Positions 8,639 through 17,859 are shown, counted from the first letter of the stretch. The stretch is 64,000 bases of DNA from Sphingomonas leidyi (GCF_011761945.1 NZ_JAASQV010000003.1:173538-237537); one strand, 5' to 3'. A program made the numbers and translations. Notes: generated by a model from the sequence alone, not told the origin.

Positions 8639-10762
8639 CTACAAGGGCCCGCCCCCCTCCGACGCGCGCGGATCGACCAGCTTGCCGCCTGTCATCAGCA
8701 GGACCCGTTCCGCCGCTTCGATGGTTTCCCTGCGATGGGCGATGACGATGCGCGTGATGCCCATGGCCCCGATTGCCGCATTGACGGCATGCTCGTGCGC
8801 CATGTCCAGATGGGCGGTGCCTTCGTCCAGGATCAATATCCTGGGTTGGCGATACAGCGCCCGGGCAAGAAGGATGCGCTGCTTCTGCCCGCCCGAAAGC
8901 GTGGATCCCATATCGCCGACCAGGGTTTCATACTGCATCGGCATTCGCATGACGTCTTCGTGAATCGCCGCCATCATGGCCGAGGCGATTACGCGCTCCA
9001 TGTCGATCCCGTCGTCGAACAGCGCGATATTGTCCGAAAGCGTGCCCGCAAAGAGGCTGTCCTCCTGCAAGACGGCAGCGACCTGGTTGTGGAAACTCTT
9101 GTAGCCGAAACGCGAGAGCGGCATCCCATCGACCAATAGCTCGCCGCTGTCCGGCTCCACCAGGCCGAGCAGCAGCTTCGCCAGCGTCGATTTCCCGCCA
9201 CCCGAAGGACCGGTGATCGCGATGTGTTCGCCCTGACCTATCTTCAGGTCGACGCCGTCGAGAACGGCCGGATCGGAAGGCGAGTAGCGATAGAACACCT
9301 CCCGCAGCTCGATATTGCCCTTGAGCGGCGTCTCGATATCGGCGCCGACGCCGAAGCTGCGGTCTTCGTTCGAAAGCGCGATGTCCGACAGCCGTTCGAG
9401 ATGAAGGCCGAGCATCTTGAACGCGATGCCTTGATCGATCAGCCCGGCGGCCTTTTGAATGAACTGCGTCTTGTAGGCCATATAGGCGAACACCATGCCA
9501 AGGCTGAACCCGGCGCCGTCGACGACGAAGCCGATGGCAAGCCAGATCGTGACGATGTTCTCGATGCCGAAGATCAGCAGGTTCGCCGTCGATTGCCAGA
9601 TGGCGATCCGGGCAACCCGGACATTGGCGTTGACCGCATCCGTAAGGCGTGTCTGCCACAAGGCATGGCGAAAGGCTTCCCGCCCGAACAGCCGCAGCGT
9701 CGTGATGCCGCGAATGGTTTCGATAAGGGTCGTCTGCTCCTTGCCGTTGCTGATGATCGCGGCTTCCTGAGCCTCGCGCTCGAAGGAGAAGGACACTAGC
9801 CGAACCACGCCATAGAGGCCGAACGCCACGGCCGAGACGAAAGCGAGCAGCGGGCTGTACCAGACCATCAGCGCCAGGGTCAGGGTCGCCATCAACCCGT
9901 CGACGATAGCGGCGACGGCACCCTGGGTGAGCATATTCTGGATCGGGGTGATGGACTGGAAGCGCGAGAGGATATCGCCGGTATGCCGCTTCTCGAACCA
10001 GTCGATCGGCAAGCGGAGCAATCGACGCGCGACGTTCGACGCAAGTCCGTAGCCAAGTGTCGTGCCCGCGATCATGAGCACGAACGAACGCAGCAGGGAT
10101 GCACCGGCATTGATGAGCGTGAACAGCCCGAAACCGAGCGCCAGCACCGCCAACAGGTCCCGATCGAGCGCGGGCAGGACATTGTCGACCGCCAGCTGCA
10201 TGTAATAGGGCGAGGCCAGCACGAAGATCTGCAGCACGAGGCTTAGCACGAGCACCTGGGCGAGGGCGCGCTTCATCCCGGTCATGCGCCGCCAGAGTTG
10301 CGGAAGTCGCAGTCGCTCGCGCTGGCTGCCGGCCTGGAAGTTCGCGCCGGGCCGCAGTTCCAGCGCGACGCCCGTGAAATGCCCGGAAACCTCCGCCATC
10401 GACAGCCAGGACGACCGGCCATCCGGGTTATGGACGAGGGCCTTGCCCGCGGTCACCCGTTCCAGCACCACATAATGGTTCATGTCCCAGTGCAGGATGC
10501 AGGGGACATGGAGGTTGGCGAGTTGCTCCAGCGGCAGCTTCACTGCGCGCGGCGTAAGGCCGATCTTGTCAGCAAGACCGATCAGCGAACGAAGCGAGGC
10601 ACCGCGCAAACTGGGCGCGAAGCGGCGACGCAACGTGCCCAGATCGACGTCCAGGCCGTGATAATTGGCTACCATCGCCAGCGAGGCGAGGCCGCATTCC
10701 GCGATCTCGGTCTGGCGCACCAGGCGCACGCGCGAACGGCTTAGAAAGCCAAGATCAAGCAT
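8639..10762 (-). CDS. C39-peptidase-containing ABC transporter (double-glycine peptide processing and export)
   Basis: About 707 residues from the ATG of MLDLGFLS; an in-frame ATG 16 codons earlier would overlap the upstream gene. The N-terminal C39 protease domain (residues 10-135) carries Cys23 in [12 protein letters not shown], His96 in MNHYVVL and Asp114 in HNPDG, all three catalytic residues intact. Six-helix ABC membrane domain follows (about 150-450). The nucleotide-binding domain has Walker [10 protein letters not shown], signature LSGGQKQR and Walker [13 protein letters not shown]. Such PCAT proteins cut leader peptides after Gly-Gly and export the product. The HlyD adaptor is eight bases upstream and double-glycine precursors lie just beyond, so its cargo is very likely encoded here. 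Confidence 0.95.
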   Translation of the reverse strand: MLDLGFLSRSRVRLVRQTEIAECGLASLAMVANYHGLDVDLGTLRRRFAPSLRGASLRSLIGLADKIGLTPRAVKLPLEQLANLHVPCILHWDMNHYVVLERVTAGKALVHNPDGRSSWLSMAEVSGHFTGVALELRPGANFQAGSQRERLRLPQLWRRMTGMKRALAQVLVLSLVLQIFVLASPYYMQLAVDNVLPALDRDLLAVLALGFGLFTLINAGASLLRSFVLMIAGTTLGYGLASNVARRLLRLPIDWFEKRHTGDILSRFQSITPIQNMLTQGAVAAIVDGLMATLTLALMVWYSPLLAFVSAVAFGLYGVVRLVSFSFEREAQEAAIISNGKEQTTLIETIRGITTLRLFGREAFRHALWQTRLTDAVNANVRVARIAIWQSTANLLIFGIENIVTIWLAIGFVVDGAGFSLGMVFAYMAYKTQFIQKAAGLIDQGIAFKMLGLHLERLSDIALSNEDRSFGVGADIETPLKGNIELREVFYRYSPSDPAVLDGVDLKIGQGEHIAITGPSGGGKSTLAKLLLGLVEPDSGELLVDGMPLSRFGYKSFHNQVAAVLQEDSLFAGTLSDNIALFDDGIDMERVIASAMMAAIHEDVMRMPMQYETLVGDMGSTLSGGQKQRILLARALYRQPRILILDEGTAHLDMAHEHAVNAAIGAMGITRIVIAHRRETIEAAERVLLMTGGKLVDPRASEGGGPL

Positions 10763-10770
10763 CGACGGCG

Positions 10771-11994
10771 TCACCGGCGCTGCACGGCGAAGAGCGGTTC
10801 GAAGAGCCATTGCAAAAAGGACTGCTTCTCGGTGACGATCCGCGCGGTCAGCGTCATGCCCGGGACGAGCGCTTCGCGCTTGCCATAAGCGAGGACACCG
10901 GCCCGCTCCAGGGCCACCGTGACCGGATAGACCGAGATCGTCGCACCGCCGGGGGTCTGCGTGCCGACCGCGCTCGACGCGACGCGCTGCACCTTGCCCT
11001 TCAGCGTCCCGAACCGCTGATACGGGAATGCATCGATGGCAAGGCGCACCTCCTGCCCCGGCTTGATGAAACCGATCGCGGCGCTTGGCACTGCCAGCTG
11101 CGCATCGAGCACCGAGTCTGACGGCACGATCGTCATCAACGGAGCGGAGGCGCTGGCGAGTTGCCCCACCCGCGCCGTCAGCGCGGTCACGCGGCCGGCA
11201 ACCGGCGCGCGCAGCGTGTAGGCGCGCGATCCGGCAATGCTGGCGGCCTGCCGCGCGACTTCGGCGCGGCTTGCGGCAAGGCTGGCGTGCTGCGACTGCG
11301 CCTGGGCTTCGACCTGGGCAGCGCTGCGCTCGACTTCGGACAGCGAAGCGCGCTTGCTCGCCAGGGATTGCACCAGTTGCGACAGGCCCTGCTGCCGAAC
11401 CAGAAGCGTCTCTTCCCGCACCTGCAGATCCCGTTGGCTGATGAAACCATGCTCGGCGATCATCCGCGTGCGCTCATGATCCCTTTGCGCCGAGACGATC
11501 AGGTTGCGCTGCAGGGAAATCTGCGACTGGAGCTGCGCGACCTCCTGCGACAGGCCGAAGCGCTGCGCCGCGAGTTGGCGCAGCTGCGCATCCGCGGCTT
11601 GTCGCGCCGCCGCCATTTGCGCCGCGAGGCTGCTGTCCTGGTGCCCGACCGCCGCTTCCATCCGACCGGCGACCGAGACCGCGTCCGCACCATCCTCTTC
11701 CGCGCGAATGGCCGCCAGCTCGGTGCCGGCGCGGATGTCGTGCCCGTCCCTTACCGCGATCGACATGACGATCCCGTTGCGAGGCGCGACAATAGTCACG
11801 ATTCCCCTATCCGGCACTATCAGGCCGGTAACCGTTTCCACGCGCGAATAACTGGCAAGCGCCAGAAAGATAATCGCGCAAAGGACGCTTATGAATAGGA
11901 AATACCCGATGACCTGCCAGGCGACGGGCACCGAGATCGCCACGTCGCCAGACAGTCGATCTCGGTGCTGCGTTATTGCTTCTACGCGGAACAC
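10771..11994 (-). CDS. HlyD-family periplasmic adaptor for the peptide exporter
   Basis: 407 residues, GTG start with an in-frame stop just upstream. One N-terminal membrane helix (about residues 26-48, VIGYFLFISVLCAIIFLAL). A split lipoyl/barrel-sandwich module (APRNGIVMSIAVRDGHDI and LRAPVAGRVTALTARVGQ) brackets a long alpha-helical coiled-coil rich in Gln and Ala (about 130-260), and a beta-barrel domain follows with PGQEVRLAIDAFPYQRFG, the classical HlyD/bacteriocin-secretion signature. It bridges the inner-membrane ABC protein to an outer-membrane TolC-like channel. No TolC homologue is encoded in this window, so a channel encoded elsewhere must be used. Gene order adaptor then PCAT is typical of Gram-negative microcin loci. 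Confidence 0.92.
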   Translation of the reverse strand: MFRVEAITQHRDRLSGDVAISVPVAWQVIGYFLFISVLCAIIFLALASYSRVETVTGLIVPDRGIVTIVAPRNGIVMSIAVRDGHDIRAGTELAAIRAEEDGADAVSVAGRMEAAVGHQDSSLAAQMAAARQAADAQLRQLAAQRFGLSQEVAQLQSQISLQRNLIVSAQRDHERTRMIAEHGFISQRDLQVREETLLVRQQGLSQLVQSLASKRASLSEVERSAAQVEAQAQSQHASLAASRAEVARQAASIAGSRAYTLRAPVAGRVTALTARVGQLASASAPLMTIVPSDSVLDAQLAVPSAAIGFIKPGQEVRLAIDAFPYQRFGTLKGKVQRVASSAVGTQTPGGATISVYPVTVALERAGVLAYGKREALVPGMTLTARIVTEKQSFLQWLFEPLFAVQRR

Positions 11995-12078
11995 AGGAAA
12001 TCATGTCTTTCGGCAAATGGTCTAGACGGGATTTCCCGATATATCGCCACCCCGAATTCCGAGAGGGCGCTCGAAAAT

Positions 12079-12255
12079 CTATCGCCGTTCGTTCTGGGCG
12101 ATATCCTTGCCGATCGTATAGCCATTATTGAAGGCGGCGATCGACGCACCGATCACGCCCAGGCCGCCCGCAACGAGGAACGCCACCAACGGAAGCGGAC
12201 CACCGCTGACCGAGGAAATCTCGCCATCATTGAGAGTAATGATCTGGTTTTCCAT
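12079..12255 (-). CDS. double-glycine leader peptide precursor (bacteriocin-like), 58 residues
   Basis: Starts MENQIITLNDGEISSVSGG. Counting from the cleavage site it has Gly-1, Gly-2, Val-4, Ile-7, Glu-8 and Leu-12, the spacing of class II bacteriocin leaders. The mature peptide of 39 residues begins PLPLVAFLVAGG, is hydrophobic and Gly/Ala-rich, and ends with a polar tail FNNGYTIGKDIAQNERR. The start has AGGA nine bases upstream, inside the end of the preceding gene. It is the third of three tiny genes and lies 84 bases before the HlyD gene. I infer an exported antimicrobial or signalling peptide. No modification enzyme is nearby, so an unmodified class II type is most likely. No named family was recognised. 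Confidence 0.85.
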   Translation of the reverse strand: MENQIITLNDGEISSVSGGPLPLVAFLVAGGLGVIGASIAAFNNGYTIGKDIAQNERR

Positions 12256-12257
12256 GA

Positions 12258-12401
12258 TTACATCCTATCCGATTCGGCTTTGGCCAAATCTTGTCCAACA
12301 ATGTATCCGGAGGAAAAGGCGTATACCGCCAATGCAGCGACAATTATGACATACAAGGCTACAATCACCGCGATGATGCTCCTCATAGGCATGATAATCA
12401 T
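12258..12401 (-). CDS. 47-residue hydrophobic peptide, possible immunity or leaderless bacteriocin-like peptide
   Basis: ATG one base after the TGA of the upstream peptide gene, with AGAAG just before it, so translation is probably coupled. No double-glycine leader. Residues about 7-28 (RSIIAVIVALYVIIVAALAV) form one transmembrane helix. The C-terminal part YAFSSGYIVGQDLAKAESDR resembles the end of the peptide encoded next (AFNNGYTIGKDIAQNERR): A, F, GY, G, D and A coincide. This can be read as a cognate immunity peptide that mimics the bacteriocin, or as a paralogue that lost its leader. It is too small for any family call. The tight spacing on both sides (1 and 2 bases) supports a real gene. 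Confidence 0.65.
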   Translation of the reverse strand: MIIMPMRSIIAVIVALYVIIVAALAVYAFSSGYIVGQDLAKAESDRM

Positions 12402-12402
12402 G

Positions 12403-12606
12403 TCACTGCTTCTTGTTGACATTATATCCGGTATGCACGCCAGCCACCCACGCACTACCGATGACCAGCACCGCAGCGTCGATGGCAATACCCGCATAGG
12501 CAATAGCCAGGAGAGGAAGAGGACCTCCAGAAACCTGATCGACTTCGTCCAGGTTGAGATCCTGAATAGACCCGGCAGAACTGACGATATTACCCATATA
12601 TGACAT
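12403..12606 (-). CDS. double-glycine leader peptide precursor (bacteriocin-like), about 67 residues
   Basis: The leader ends DLNLDEVDQVSGG, with Val-4, Val-7, Glu-8, Leu-10 and Leu-12, a textbook double-glycine leader. The mature peptide is 39 residues, begins PLPLLAIAYAGIAID, is strongly hydrophobic, and ends VAGVHTGYNVNKKQ. It shares with the 58-residue precursor the exact mature length, the PLPL start and a GY near the polar C-terminus, suggesting a two-peptide bacteriocin. The start is uncertain: ATG at 12606 (28-residue leader), ATG at 12597 (25) or further upstream to 12660; none has a strong ribosome site. It is first in the operon. Codons ending in A/T are commoner than in neighbouring genes, hinting at acquisition. 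Confidence 0.85.
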   Translation of the reverse strand: MSYMGNIVSSAGSIQDLNLDEVDQVSGGPLPLLAIAYAGIAIDAAVLVIGSAWVAGVHTGYNVNKKQ

Positions 12607-12681
12607 AATGATATCCACATCTATAAATGGAGAGACCACGTTATTATGGACTCGCATCATTCTCTATACGCTGGAAACATC

Positions 12682-12744
12682 AGTCAATATGATGATATCT
12701 GAATTACAGTCAAAATGGACTGATTATTGATATCATCGAATTAC
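12682..12744 (-). promoter_or_regulatory. putative promoter/operator of the peptide operon
   Basis: Upstream of the first peptide gene, an inverted repeat GATGATATC (12691-12699) and GATATCATC (12729-12737) is overlaid with direct repeats of GAATTAC (12701, 12738) and AGTCAA (12682, 12708). On the minus strand TTGACT (12713-12708) with a 17-base spacer leads to ATATTG (12690-12685), a weak sigma-70-like pair. The density of repeats suggests a regulator binding site, but no regulator gene is adjacent. Confidence 0.4.
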
Positions 12745-12869
12745 TCCGGACAGTCTAGGTCGCATATACTTCCAACGGATAGCCAATATTTGTTACAAAG
12801 TATTGCCGGCCGCCCGTGGAATACAATCGCCACGTACCTCGCAGTCATCAATCACAAGGCTTGATTTTC

Positions 12870-12885
12870 GGCGATTCGAATCGCC
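12870..12885. repeat. perfect 16-bp palindrome in the peptide-operon upstream region
   Basis: GGCGATTCGAATCGCC is perfectly self-complementary with no loop. The 375-base gap between the first peptide gene and the SPOR gene (12607-12981) holds this, the repeat cluster at 12682-12744 and the hairpin at 12940; I see no other gene in it. A dimeric-regulator operator is possible. Confidence 0.35.
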
Positions 12886-12939
12886 AACGGCTGGCTCGCC
12901 GCCAAAGCCGCGCGCCTTTGTTTCCGATGGATAGCGAAG

Positions 12940-12958
12940 GCGCCTCCCAGGGAGGCGC
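12940..12958 (-). terminator. hairpin after the SPOR/TPR gene
   Basis: GCGCCTCCC and GGGAGGCGC form a 9-bp inverted repeat with one central base, 24 bases beyond the stop of the SPOR gene. There is no T tract, so it may be a weak or Rho-assisted end to the division-gene transcript, or simply a palindrome. Confidence 0.4.
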
Positions 12959-12981
12959 TAGCGGCACCGAACACCGCTACG

Positions 12982-14868
12982 TTACGGCGCCAGCTTGGTC
13001 ACCTTCTGCCCGGCTTCGCTGGTGAAGACGAAGCCGGAGACACCCGCCTTGCCCAGCGTGTTGACGAAGGCCTGCGCCTCCGCGCTGGTCTTGAACGGGC
13101 CGGCGAGCACGCGGTTGGTGGCGCGCAGCGGCGTCGTCCACGCACCCTTGCCCTTCATCGCCGCCGGCGCTTTCGCGACCACGCCCTTCCAGGCCTTGGC
13201 GAGCGACTCCTCATTGGCGCCCCCTGCCACCTGCACCCAGATGCGGCTGGGATCGGTCTTGGCCGGATCGGGTTTCTTGGCCTCCGGCTTCTTCGTCGTC
13301 GCCTTGGGATCGGGCTTGCCCTTCCTGATCTCCTCGGGCGTCGGCTTGGCCTTGGGATCCGGCCTTTTCGGGTCGGCCTTGGCCATGACCGGCTCGGGCT
13401 TCGGCTTGGCCGCGACCGGCTCCGGCTTCGGTTTGGGCAATGCGGCAGGCCTGGCCTCCGCGACGCGCAGCGGCTCAGGGGCCGGCACCTCCACCGGTTC
13501 GGTCGGCGTCGCGGTGACGGCTGCAAGCTCGTCGGCAGGAATCGTGATGCCGCCGACGATCGCGGCAAGCACCGAATCCTCCTGCCCCACCCTGGCCGGG
13601 CCCGGCGGAATCGGCTCGGGCTTCGGAGCCGGGCGCACCGGCTGCACCACCGGCTCGGCGCGGGCGAGCGTAACGGGGGCCGCGGCCGGCTCCGAACGCG
13701 CCGGCACGGGTGCGGGGACCGAGGCAAGGCGCACAGGCGCGGGCATGGGCGTCGGAGCTGGAGCCGGAGCCGGGCGCGCGGGAACCGCGGCCGGACGCTC
13801 GGCGGCTTCCACCGGCTCCTCCTCGCGCTTCGGCGCCGGGATCGGCTGCACGATCGGCACGGGCGGAGGCACGAAGCGCGGCGGCGGCGGGAGATTCTCT
13901 TCGGGCGCGGGCTGCGGCACCGGCGCGGCGGCCGGTCGCGCCGCGGCGACGGCGGCAAGCTTCTCGTCGCGCTCGCGATCCCTGCGCGAGCGGCGGTCGT
14001 TTCCCTTGGGCGCCGGCGCGGGCGCGACGACCGGCTGCGCCGCCGCCAGTTGCACCGGTCGCACCGCCGGCACATAGCGCGGCAGCTCCGGCGCAAGCCG
14101 CGTGTCCGCGAGCCGCACCTGGCTTGGCGAAAGCTCGCCGAAATGCACGGCAAAGGCGCGGTCGGCGGGCCCCAGATCGGCGAGACGGCGGAAAAAAGGC
14201 GAGAGCGCCTGCCCCATGGTGCCCGGCATCATGCTGGAGGCGATCTTCTCCGCCCCCGCCGTGTCGCCGTTCATCGCCAGGATGAAGGCCCGCGCACGCC
14301 ACGCCGCCCGATCGCTGCGGCGAAGCAGCGGATCGAGCGTGCGCATCGCCTCGTCCTTGTCGCCGGTGATGCCGAGAGAGAGGGCATAGCGGCGGAGCGT
14401 CTCGGCATCGTCGCGATTGCCCGACAGCGCGAGCTTGTAGTCGCGCTGGGCGAGGCCCGGCTGGCCGAGCAGGTCATAGGCGAAGCCGCGGTCGCCGGCA
14501 TAGTCGCGCGGATCGAGCCCGCGCGCTTCGGCCGCCTGGAAAAGGCGCAGCGCCTCGCCGGGCCGCTCCAGCCGCACCAGCACCATGGCGCGCCCAGCCG
14601 AAATGCGCGGATCGCCGGGGCTGAGCGTCTCTGCACGCTGGAAGAAGGCAAGCGCGGCGGAAGTATCGCCGAGCCGCGCGCTGGTCATCCCCGCATCGAG
14701 CAGCGTGCGCAGGTCGCGCGGATCGCTGGCGAGCATGCGGATATCGTTGGCCAGCCGGTCGGCGTCGGGATTGGGTTGGGCAACGACTTCGGTCTGGGCA
14801 AAGACGGGCGCGGCCTGGACCGCGACCAGCGCGAGTGCCGCAGCACCGATGAAGCGAATCCGGTCCAT
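12982..14868 (-). CDS. secreted TPR- and SPOR-domain protein
   Basis: 628 residues. A signal peptide (MDRIRFIGAAALALVAVQAA, cut near FAQ-TE) exports it. Residues about 35-215 are TPR-like helices (DTSAALAFFQRAETLSPGDPR, GEALRLFQAAEARG). A long Pro/Ala/Lys linker follows (about 265-545, many KPEP and KPDPK runs). The C-terminal 75 residues match SPOR: RIWVQVAGGANEESLAKAWK, then NRVLAGPFKTSAEAQAFVN. SPOR domains bind denuded septal peptidoglycan, so a septum-localised periplasmic role is likely. It follows ftsZ by 90 bases on the same strand, consistent with a place at the end of the division cluster. Confidence 0.85.
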   Translation of the reverse strand: MDRIRFIGAAALALVAVQAAPVFAQTEVVAQPNPDADRLANDIRMLASDPRDLRTLLDAGMTSARLGDTSAALAFFQRAETLSPGDPRISAGRAMVLVRLERPGEALRLFQAAEARGLDPRDYAGDRGFAYDLLGQPGLAQRDYKLALSGNRDDAETLRRYALSLGITGDKDEAMRTLDPLLRRSDRAAWRARAFILAMNGDTAGAEKIASSMMPGTMGQALSPFFRRLADLGPADRAFAVHFGELSPSQVRLADTRLAPELPRYVPAVRPVQLAAAQPVVAPAPAPKGNDRRSRRDRERDEKLAAVAAARPAAAPVPQPAPEENLPPPPRFVPPPVPIVQPIPAPKREEEPVEAAERPAAVPARPAPAPAPTPMPAPVRLASVPAPVPARSEPAAAPVTLARAEPVVQPVRPAPKPEPIPPGPARVGQEDSVLAAIVGGITIPADELAAVTATPTEPVEVPAPEPLRVAEARPAALPKPKPEPVAAKPKPEPVMAKADPKRPDPKAKPTPEEIRKGKPDPKATTKKPEAKKPDPAKTDPSRIWVQVAGGANEESLAKAWKGVVAKAPAAMKGKGAWTTPLRATNRVLAGPFKTSAEAQAFVNTLGKAGVSGFVFTSEAGQKVTKLAP

Positions 14869-14958
14869 GTCCCCGCCAGCCTGCGCCGTGTTGCGCTGAA
14901 CCGCCGATTACGGCGCCGGCACGGCTCGCCGAAGCGAGGCCGGCCGGCGACGAATGGC

Positions 14959-16485
14959 TTACTGGTTGTTCTGGCTGCGCAGGAAGCGCGGAATGTCGAG
15001 CGGATCCTTGTCGTCGTCATCGTCCGACTTGGAGGCGCCGCGCGAAGCCATCGCCATGCGCTCGAACAGCGTGCCGCCGCTCTTCTTCGCCGGCTTCTCG
15101 GCCGGGATCGAGGGCGCAGCTTCTTCCTCGTCGCCGCCGGTCAACCAGCGGCGGCGCGTGGTCGGCGCGGGCGCCGGCTCATCGACGGGCGGACGCGGCG
15201 CCTCGGGCACCAGGCTCTCGGCACCGAGCACCAACTCGTCCTCGTCGCCGTCCTTACCGTCATCGACCCAGCTCGCCTGCACGGGCGCGGCCGGCTGCGG
15301 TTCGGGTTCATAGGCCTGGGGAATGGGCGGCGAGAGCGGCGCCGGCTCGGCGGCCACTTCCGGCGTGTAGGCCTCGGGCACCGGCGGCTCGAGCGGCGCT
15401 TCCTCCGCTACCGGCTCTACCGGGATCGGTGCCGGCTCGGCGGCTGCGGTGCGGCGCGGCGTGGAGAAGGAGAAGACGCGCGGCTGCTCGGCGGCGCGCG
15501 GCGCCGCCATCGGCTGCGCATCGGCATCGATACCGGTCGCGACGACCGAGACGCGGATCTTGCCCTCGAGCTCGGGATTGAAGGCCGAGCCCCAGATGAT
15601 GTTCGCGTCGGGATCGACCAGCTCGCGGATATGGTTCGCGGCTTCGTCGACTTCGAGCAGGCGCATGTCCTCGCCGCCGGTGATCGAGACGATCACGCCC
15701 TTGGCGCCGTTCATCGAGACGCCATCGAGCAGCGGGTTGGCGATCGCCTTCTGCGCGGCGATGAGCGCACGGTCGTCGCCCTCGGCCTCGCCGGTGCCCA
15801 TCATCGCCTTGCCCATCTCCTGCATCACCGAGCGGACGTCGGCGAAGTCGAGGTTGATGAGGCCCGGCATGACCATCAGGTCGGTGATGCCGCGCACGCC
15901 CTGCTGCAGCACCTCGTCGGCCATCTCGAACGCTTCCTTGAAGGTCGTGTTCGCATTGGCGATCAGGAACAGGTTCTGGTTCGGGATGACGATCAGGGTA
16001 TCGACGTACTTCTGGAGCTCGTTGATGCCCGCCTCGGCCGAAGCCGCACGGCGCTTGCCCTCGAAGGCGAACGGCCGGGTGACCACGCCCACCGTCAGAA
16101 TGCCCATGTCGCGGGCAGCCTTGGCGATGACGGGCGCCGCACCCGTGCCCGTGCCGCCGCCCATGCCGGCGGCGATGAACACCATGTGCGCGCCCTCGAG
16201 CGCCTTCTGGACGTTGTCGATCGTCTCCTCGGCCGCGGCGCGGCCGATCTCGGGCCGCGAGCCCGCGCCCAGGCCCTGAGTGATCTTGGCGCCAAGCTGG
16301 ATGCGATGCCCCGCGCTCGATTGCTTGAGCGCCTGCGCATCGGTGTTGGCGACGATGAAGTCGACGCCCTGCACATCCGCGCGGATCATGTTCGCGATCG
16401 CGTTGCCGCCCGCGCCGCCCACACCGACTACGGTGATCTTCGGGGTCAGCTCGTCCACATCGGGCGGAAGGAAATCGATACTCAT
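14959..16485 (-). CDS. ftsZ: cell division GTPase FtsZ
   Basis: 508 residues. Forms the Z ring. The tubulin-like GTPase core occupies about residues 1-330: GGAGGNA (23-29), NTDAQAL, the tubulin signature [12 protein letters not shown] (about 107-118), and the T7-type catalytic loop [12 protein letters not shown] long disordered Pro/Glu/Ala linker (about 330-490) is followed by the C-terminal peptide [12 protein letters not shown], the conserved site that binds FtsA and other tethers. Long linkers are usual in alphaproteobacteria. ATG preceded by AAGG. It lies 114 bases after ftsA and is the last canonical gene of the dcw cluster; the gap may carry an extra promoter. Confidence 0.98.
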   Translation of the reverse strand: MSIDFLPPDVDELTPKITVVGVGGAGGNAIANMIRADVQGVDFIVANTDAQALKQSSAGHRIQLGAKITQGLGAGSRPEIGRAAAEETIDNVQKALEGAHMVFIAAGMGGGTGTGAAPVIAKAARDMGILTVGVVTRPFAFEGKRRAASAEAGINELQKYVDTLIVIPNQNLFLIANANTTFKEAFEMADEVLQQGVRGITDLMVMPGLINLDFADVRSVMQEMGKAMMGTGEAEGDDRALIAAQKAIANPLLDGVSMNGAKGVIVSITGGEDMRLLEVDEAANHIRELVDPDANIIWGSAFNPELEGKIRVSVVATGIDADAQPMAAPRAAEQPRVFSFSTPRRTAAAEPAPIPVEPVAEEAPLEPPVPEAYTPEVAAEPAPLSPPIPQAYEPEPQPAAPVQASWVDDGKDGDEDELVLGAESLVPEAPRPPVDEPAPAPTTRRRWLTGGDEEEAAPSIPAEKPAKKSGGTLFERMAMASRGASKSDDDDDKDPLDIPRFLRSQNNQ

Positions 16486-16599
16486 CGCCTTGGTCTCCCT
16501 GCGCCCGGGTGGCTGTCACAGGCGCGTAATCTGGCCCCCGTTCTGCACGAACGCAGAGGGTGACTCTAGAGGGAACGCGAAGTTACCAACGCATTTCTT

Positions 16600-17859
16600 C
16601 TAATAATTTGCCCGGAATGCCGCGATCAGCCGCTGGATCAGGGCTCCGGGGTTCGTCCTGGTCACCATCTGGTGATTCGGTTCGAGCGCGCGCAGGTCGA
16701 TCGGATTGGCCGCGGCGAAGCGCGCCAGCCCCGCCAAAGTGGCGAAGGCGGGCCCCGCATGCGCCTCGGGCAGCGCCACCAGCCCCTTGGGCCGGCCGAC
16801 ACGCACCGCGCTTCCCAGGAACTGCTGGGCATAGTCCGCCACGCCCTTCAGCTCGGCGCCGCCGCCGGTGAGGACGATCTGGCGACCGGCGGGATCCTCG
16901 AACGAAAGCTTCTTGAGCTCCTTCTGGATCTCGCCCATCAGCCGCTCCAGCCGCTTGCGGATGATCGCGTTGAGCTGCGCCTTGGTGATGCGCGGTCCTT
17001 CGGTGCCGTCGTCCGGGATCGCCGGCACCACGTCGATCATCTCGTGATTGTCGCGGGGAGACAGGTTCGCGGAGCCGTGGAAGCATTTGGTCCGCTCCGC
17101 CCAGGCGCGCGCGGTGCCGAAGGACGAGGCGATGTCGTCGGTGATGTCCGCCGAGCCCATCGGGATCGAGGCGAGGCCGGAAAGCACCCCCTGCGAGAAG
17201 ACGCTGACATTCGTCACCCCCGCACCGATCTCGACCAGCGCGACACCCAGTTCGCGCTCCTCGTCGGTGAGGCAGGCCAGCCCCGTGGCAACCGGCGCGG
17301 CGATGATCGAGCGAACCTCGAGATGCGCCGAGCGGACGCAGTGATCCAGGTTGCGCACCGGCGCGCCATCGGTGGCGACGACATGGATGTCGACGCCCAG
17401 GCGCTCCGCATGGAGCCCGAGCGGACGCCGCACGCCGGCAAGACCGTCCACGGTGTAGCGGGTCGGCTGGGCATGGAGCACCATCTTGCCCTGGGGATCG
17501 ATCGCGTCGCGGCCGGCGCGAAGCAGCTCGTCCACGTCGTTCTGCTCGATCCGATGCCCCCCCAGGTCGGATTCCAGCCGGACGATGTCGGAGATCAGCC
17601 CGCCCGCGGAGAAACTCACCCAGACGTCCTCGATATTCTGTCCGGCGATGCGCTCGGCCTGTTCCACCGCTTCGCGGATCGCCAGTTCGGTCGCGTGCAG
17701 GTCGGCGACATAGCCGCGCTTGACGCCGCGGCTCTCGCGCTGGCCGGTGCCGAGCACCACCAGCGAGCCGTCATCCGCCTTTTGCGCGATCAGCGCCGAG
17801 ACCTTGGACGAGCCCACGTCCAGCGCGGTGATCAGTCCTTCCGGTGCAGCCTTCGCCAT
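16600..17859 (-). CDS. ftsA: cell division protein FtsA
   Basis: 419 residues, ATG after GAGGGG. Actin-like ATPase that anchors FtsZ to the membrane. ALDVGSSKVSALIAQ is the phosphate-1 motif (residues about 14-28), EIGAGVTNVSVFSQG the phosphate-2 motif, and VLTGGGAELKGVADYAQ the adenosine motif. The C-terminal PGALIQRLIAAFRANY is the amphipathic membrane-targeting helix. Located between ftsQ (82 bases upstream) and ftsZ, the standard order. Confidence 0.97.
   Translation of the reverse strand: MAKAAPEGLITALDVGSSKVSALIAQKADDGSLVVLGTGQRESRGVKRGYVADLHATELAIREAVEQAERIAGQNIEDVWVSFSAGGLISDIVRLESDLGGHRIEQNDVDELLRAGRDAIDPQGKMVLHAQPTRYTVDGLAGVRRPLGLHAERLGVDIHVVATDGAPVRNLDHCVRSAHLEVRSIIAAPVATGLACLTDEERELGVALVEIGAGVTNVSVFSQGVLSGLASIPMGSADITDDIASSFGTARAWAERTKCFHGSANLSPRDNHEMIDVVPAIPDDGTEGPRITKAQLNAIIRKRLERLMGEIQKELKKLSFEDPAGRQIVLTGGGAELKGVADYAQQFLGSAVRVGRPKGLVALPEAHAGPAFATLAGLARFAAANPIDLRALEPNHQMVTRTNPGALIQRLIAAFRANY

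Noticed and set aside
10771..12016. A frameshift at the HlyD N-terminus because another frame opens at 12016
   Set aside because: The GTG-started frame already has the expected membrane helix and adaptor domains at the right distance; no missing part needs explaining.
12258..12620. 120-residue reading frame overlapping the first peptide gene
   Set aside because: Its first two thirds lie antisense-free but out of frame over a better-supported precursor gene; only the last 47 codons have a good start signal.
12982..14302. Alternative frames in the Pro/Ala/Lys linker of the SPOR gene
   Set aside because: Low-complexity, Arg/Ala-rich products typical of GC-rich shadow frames with no ribosome sites.
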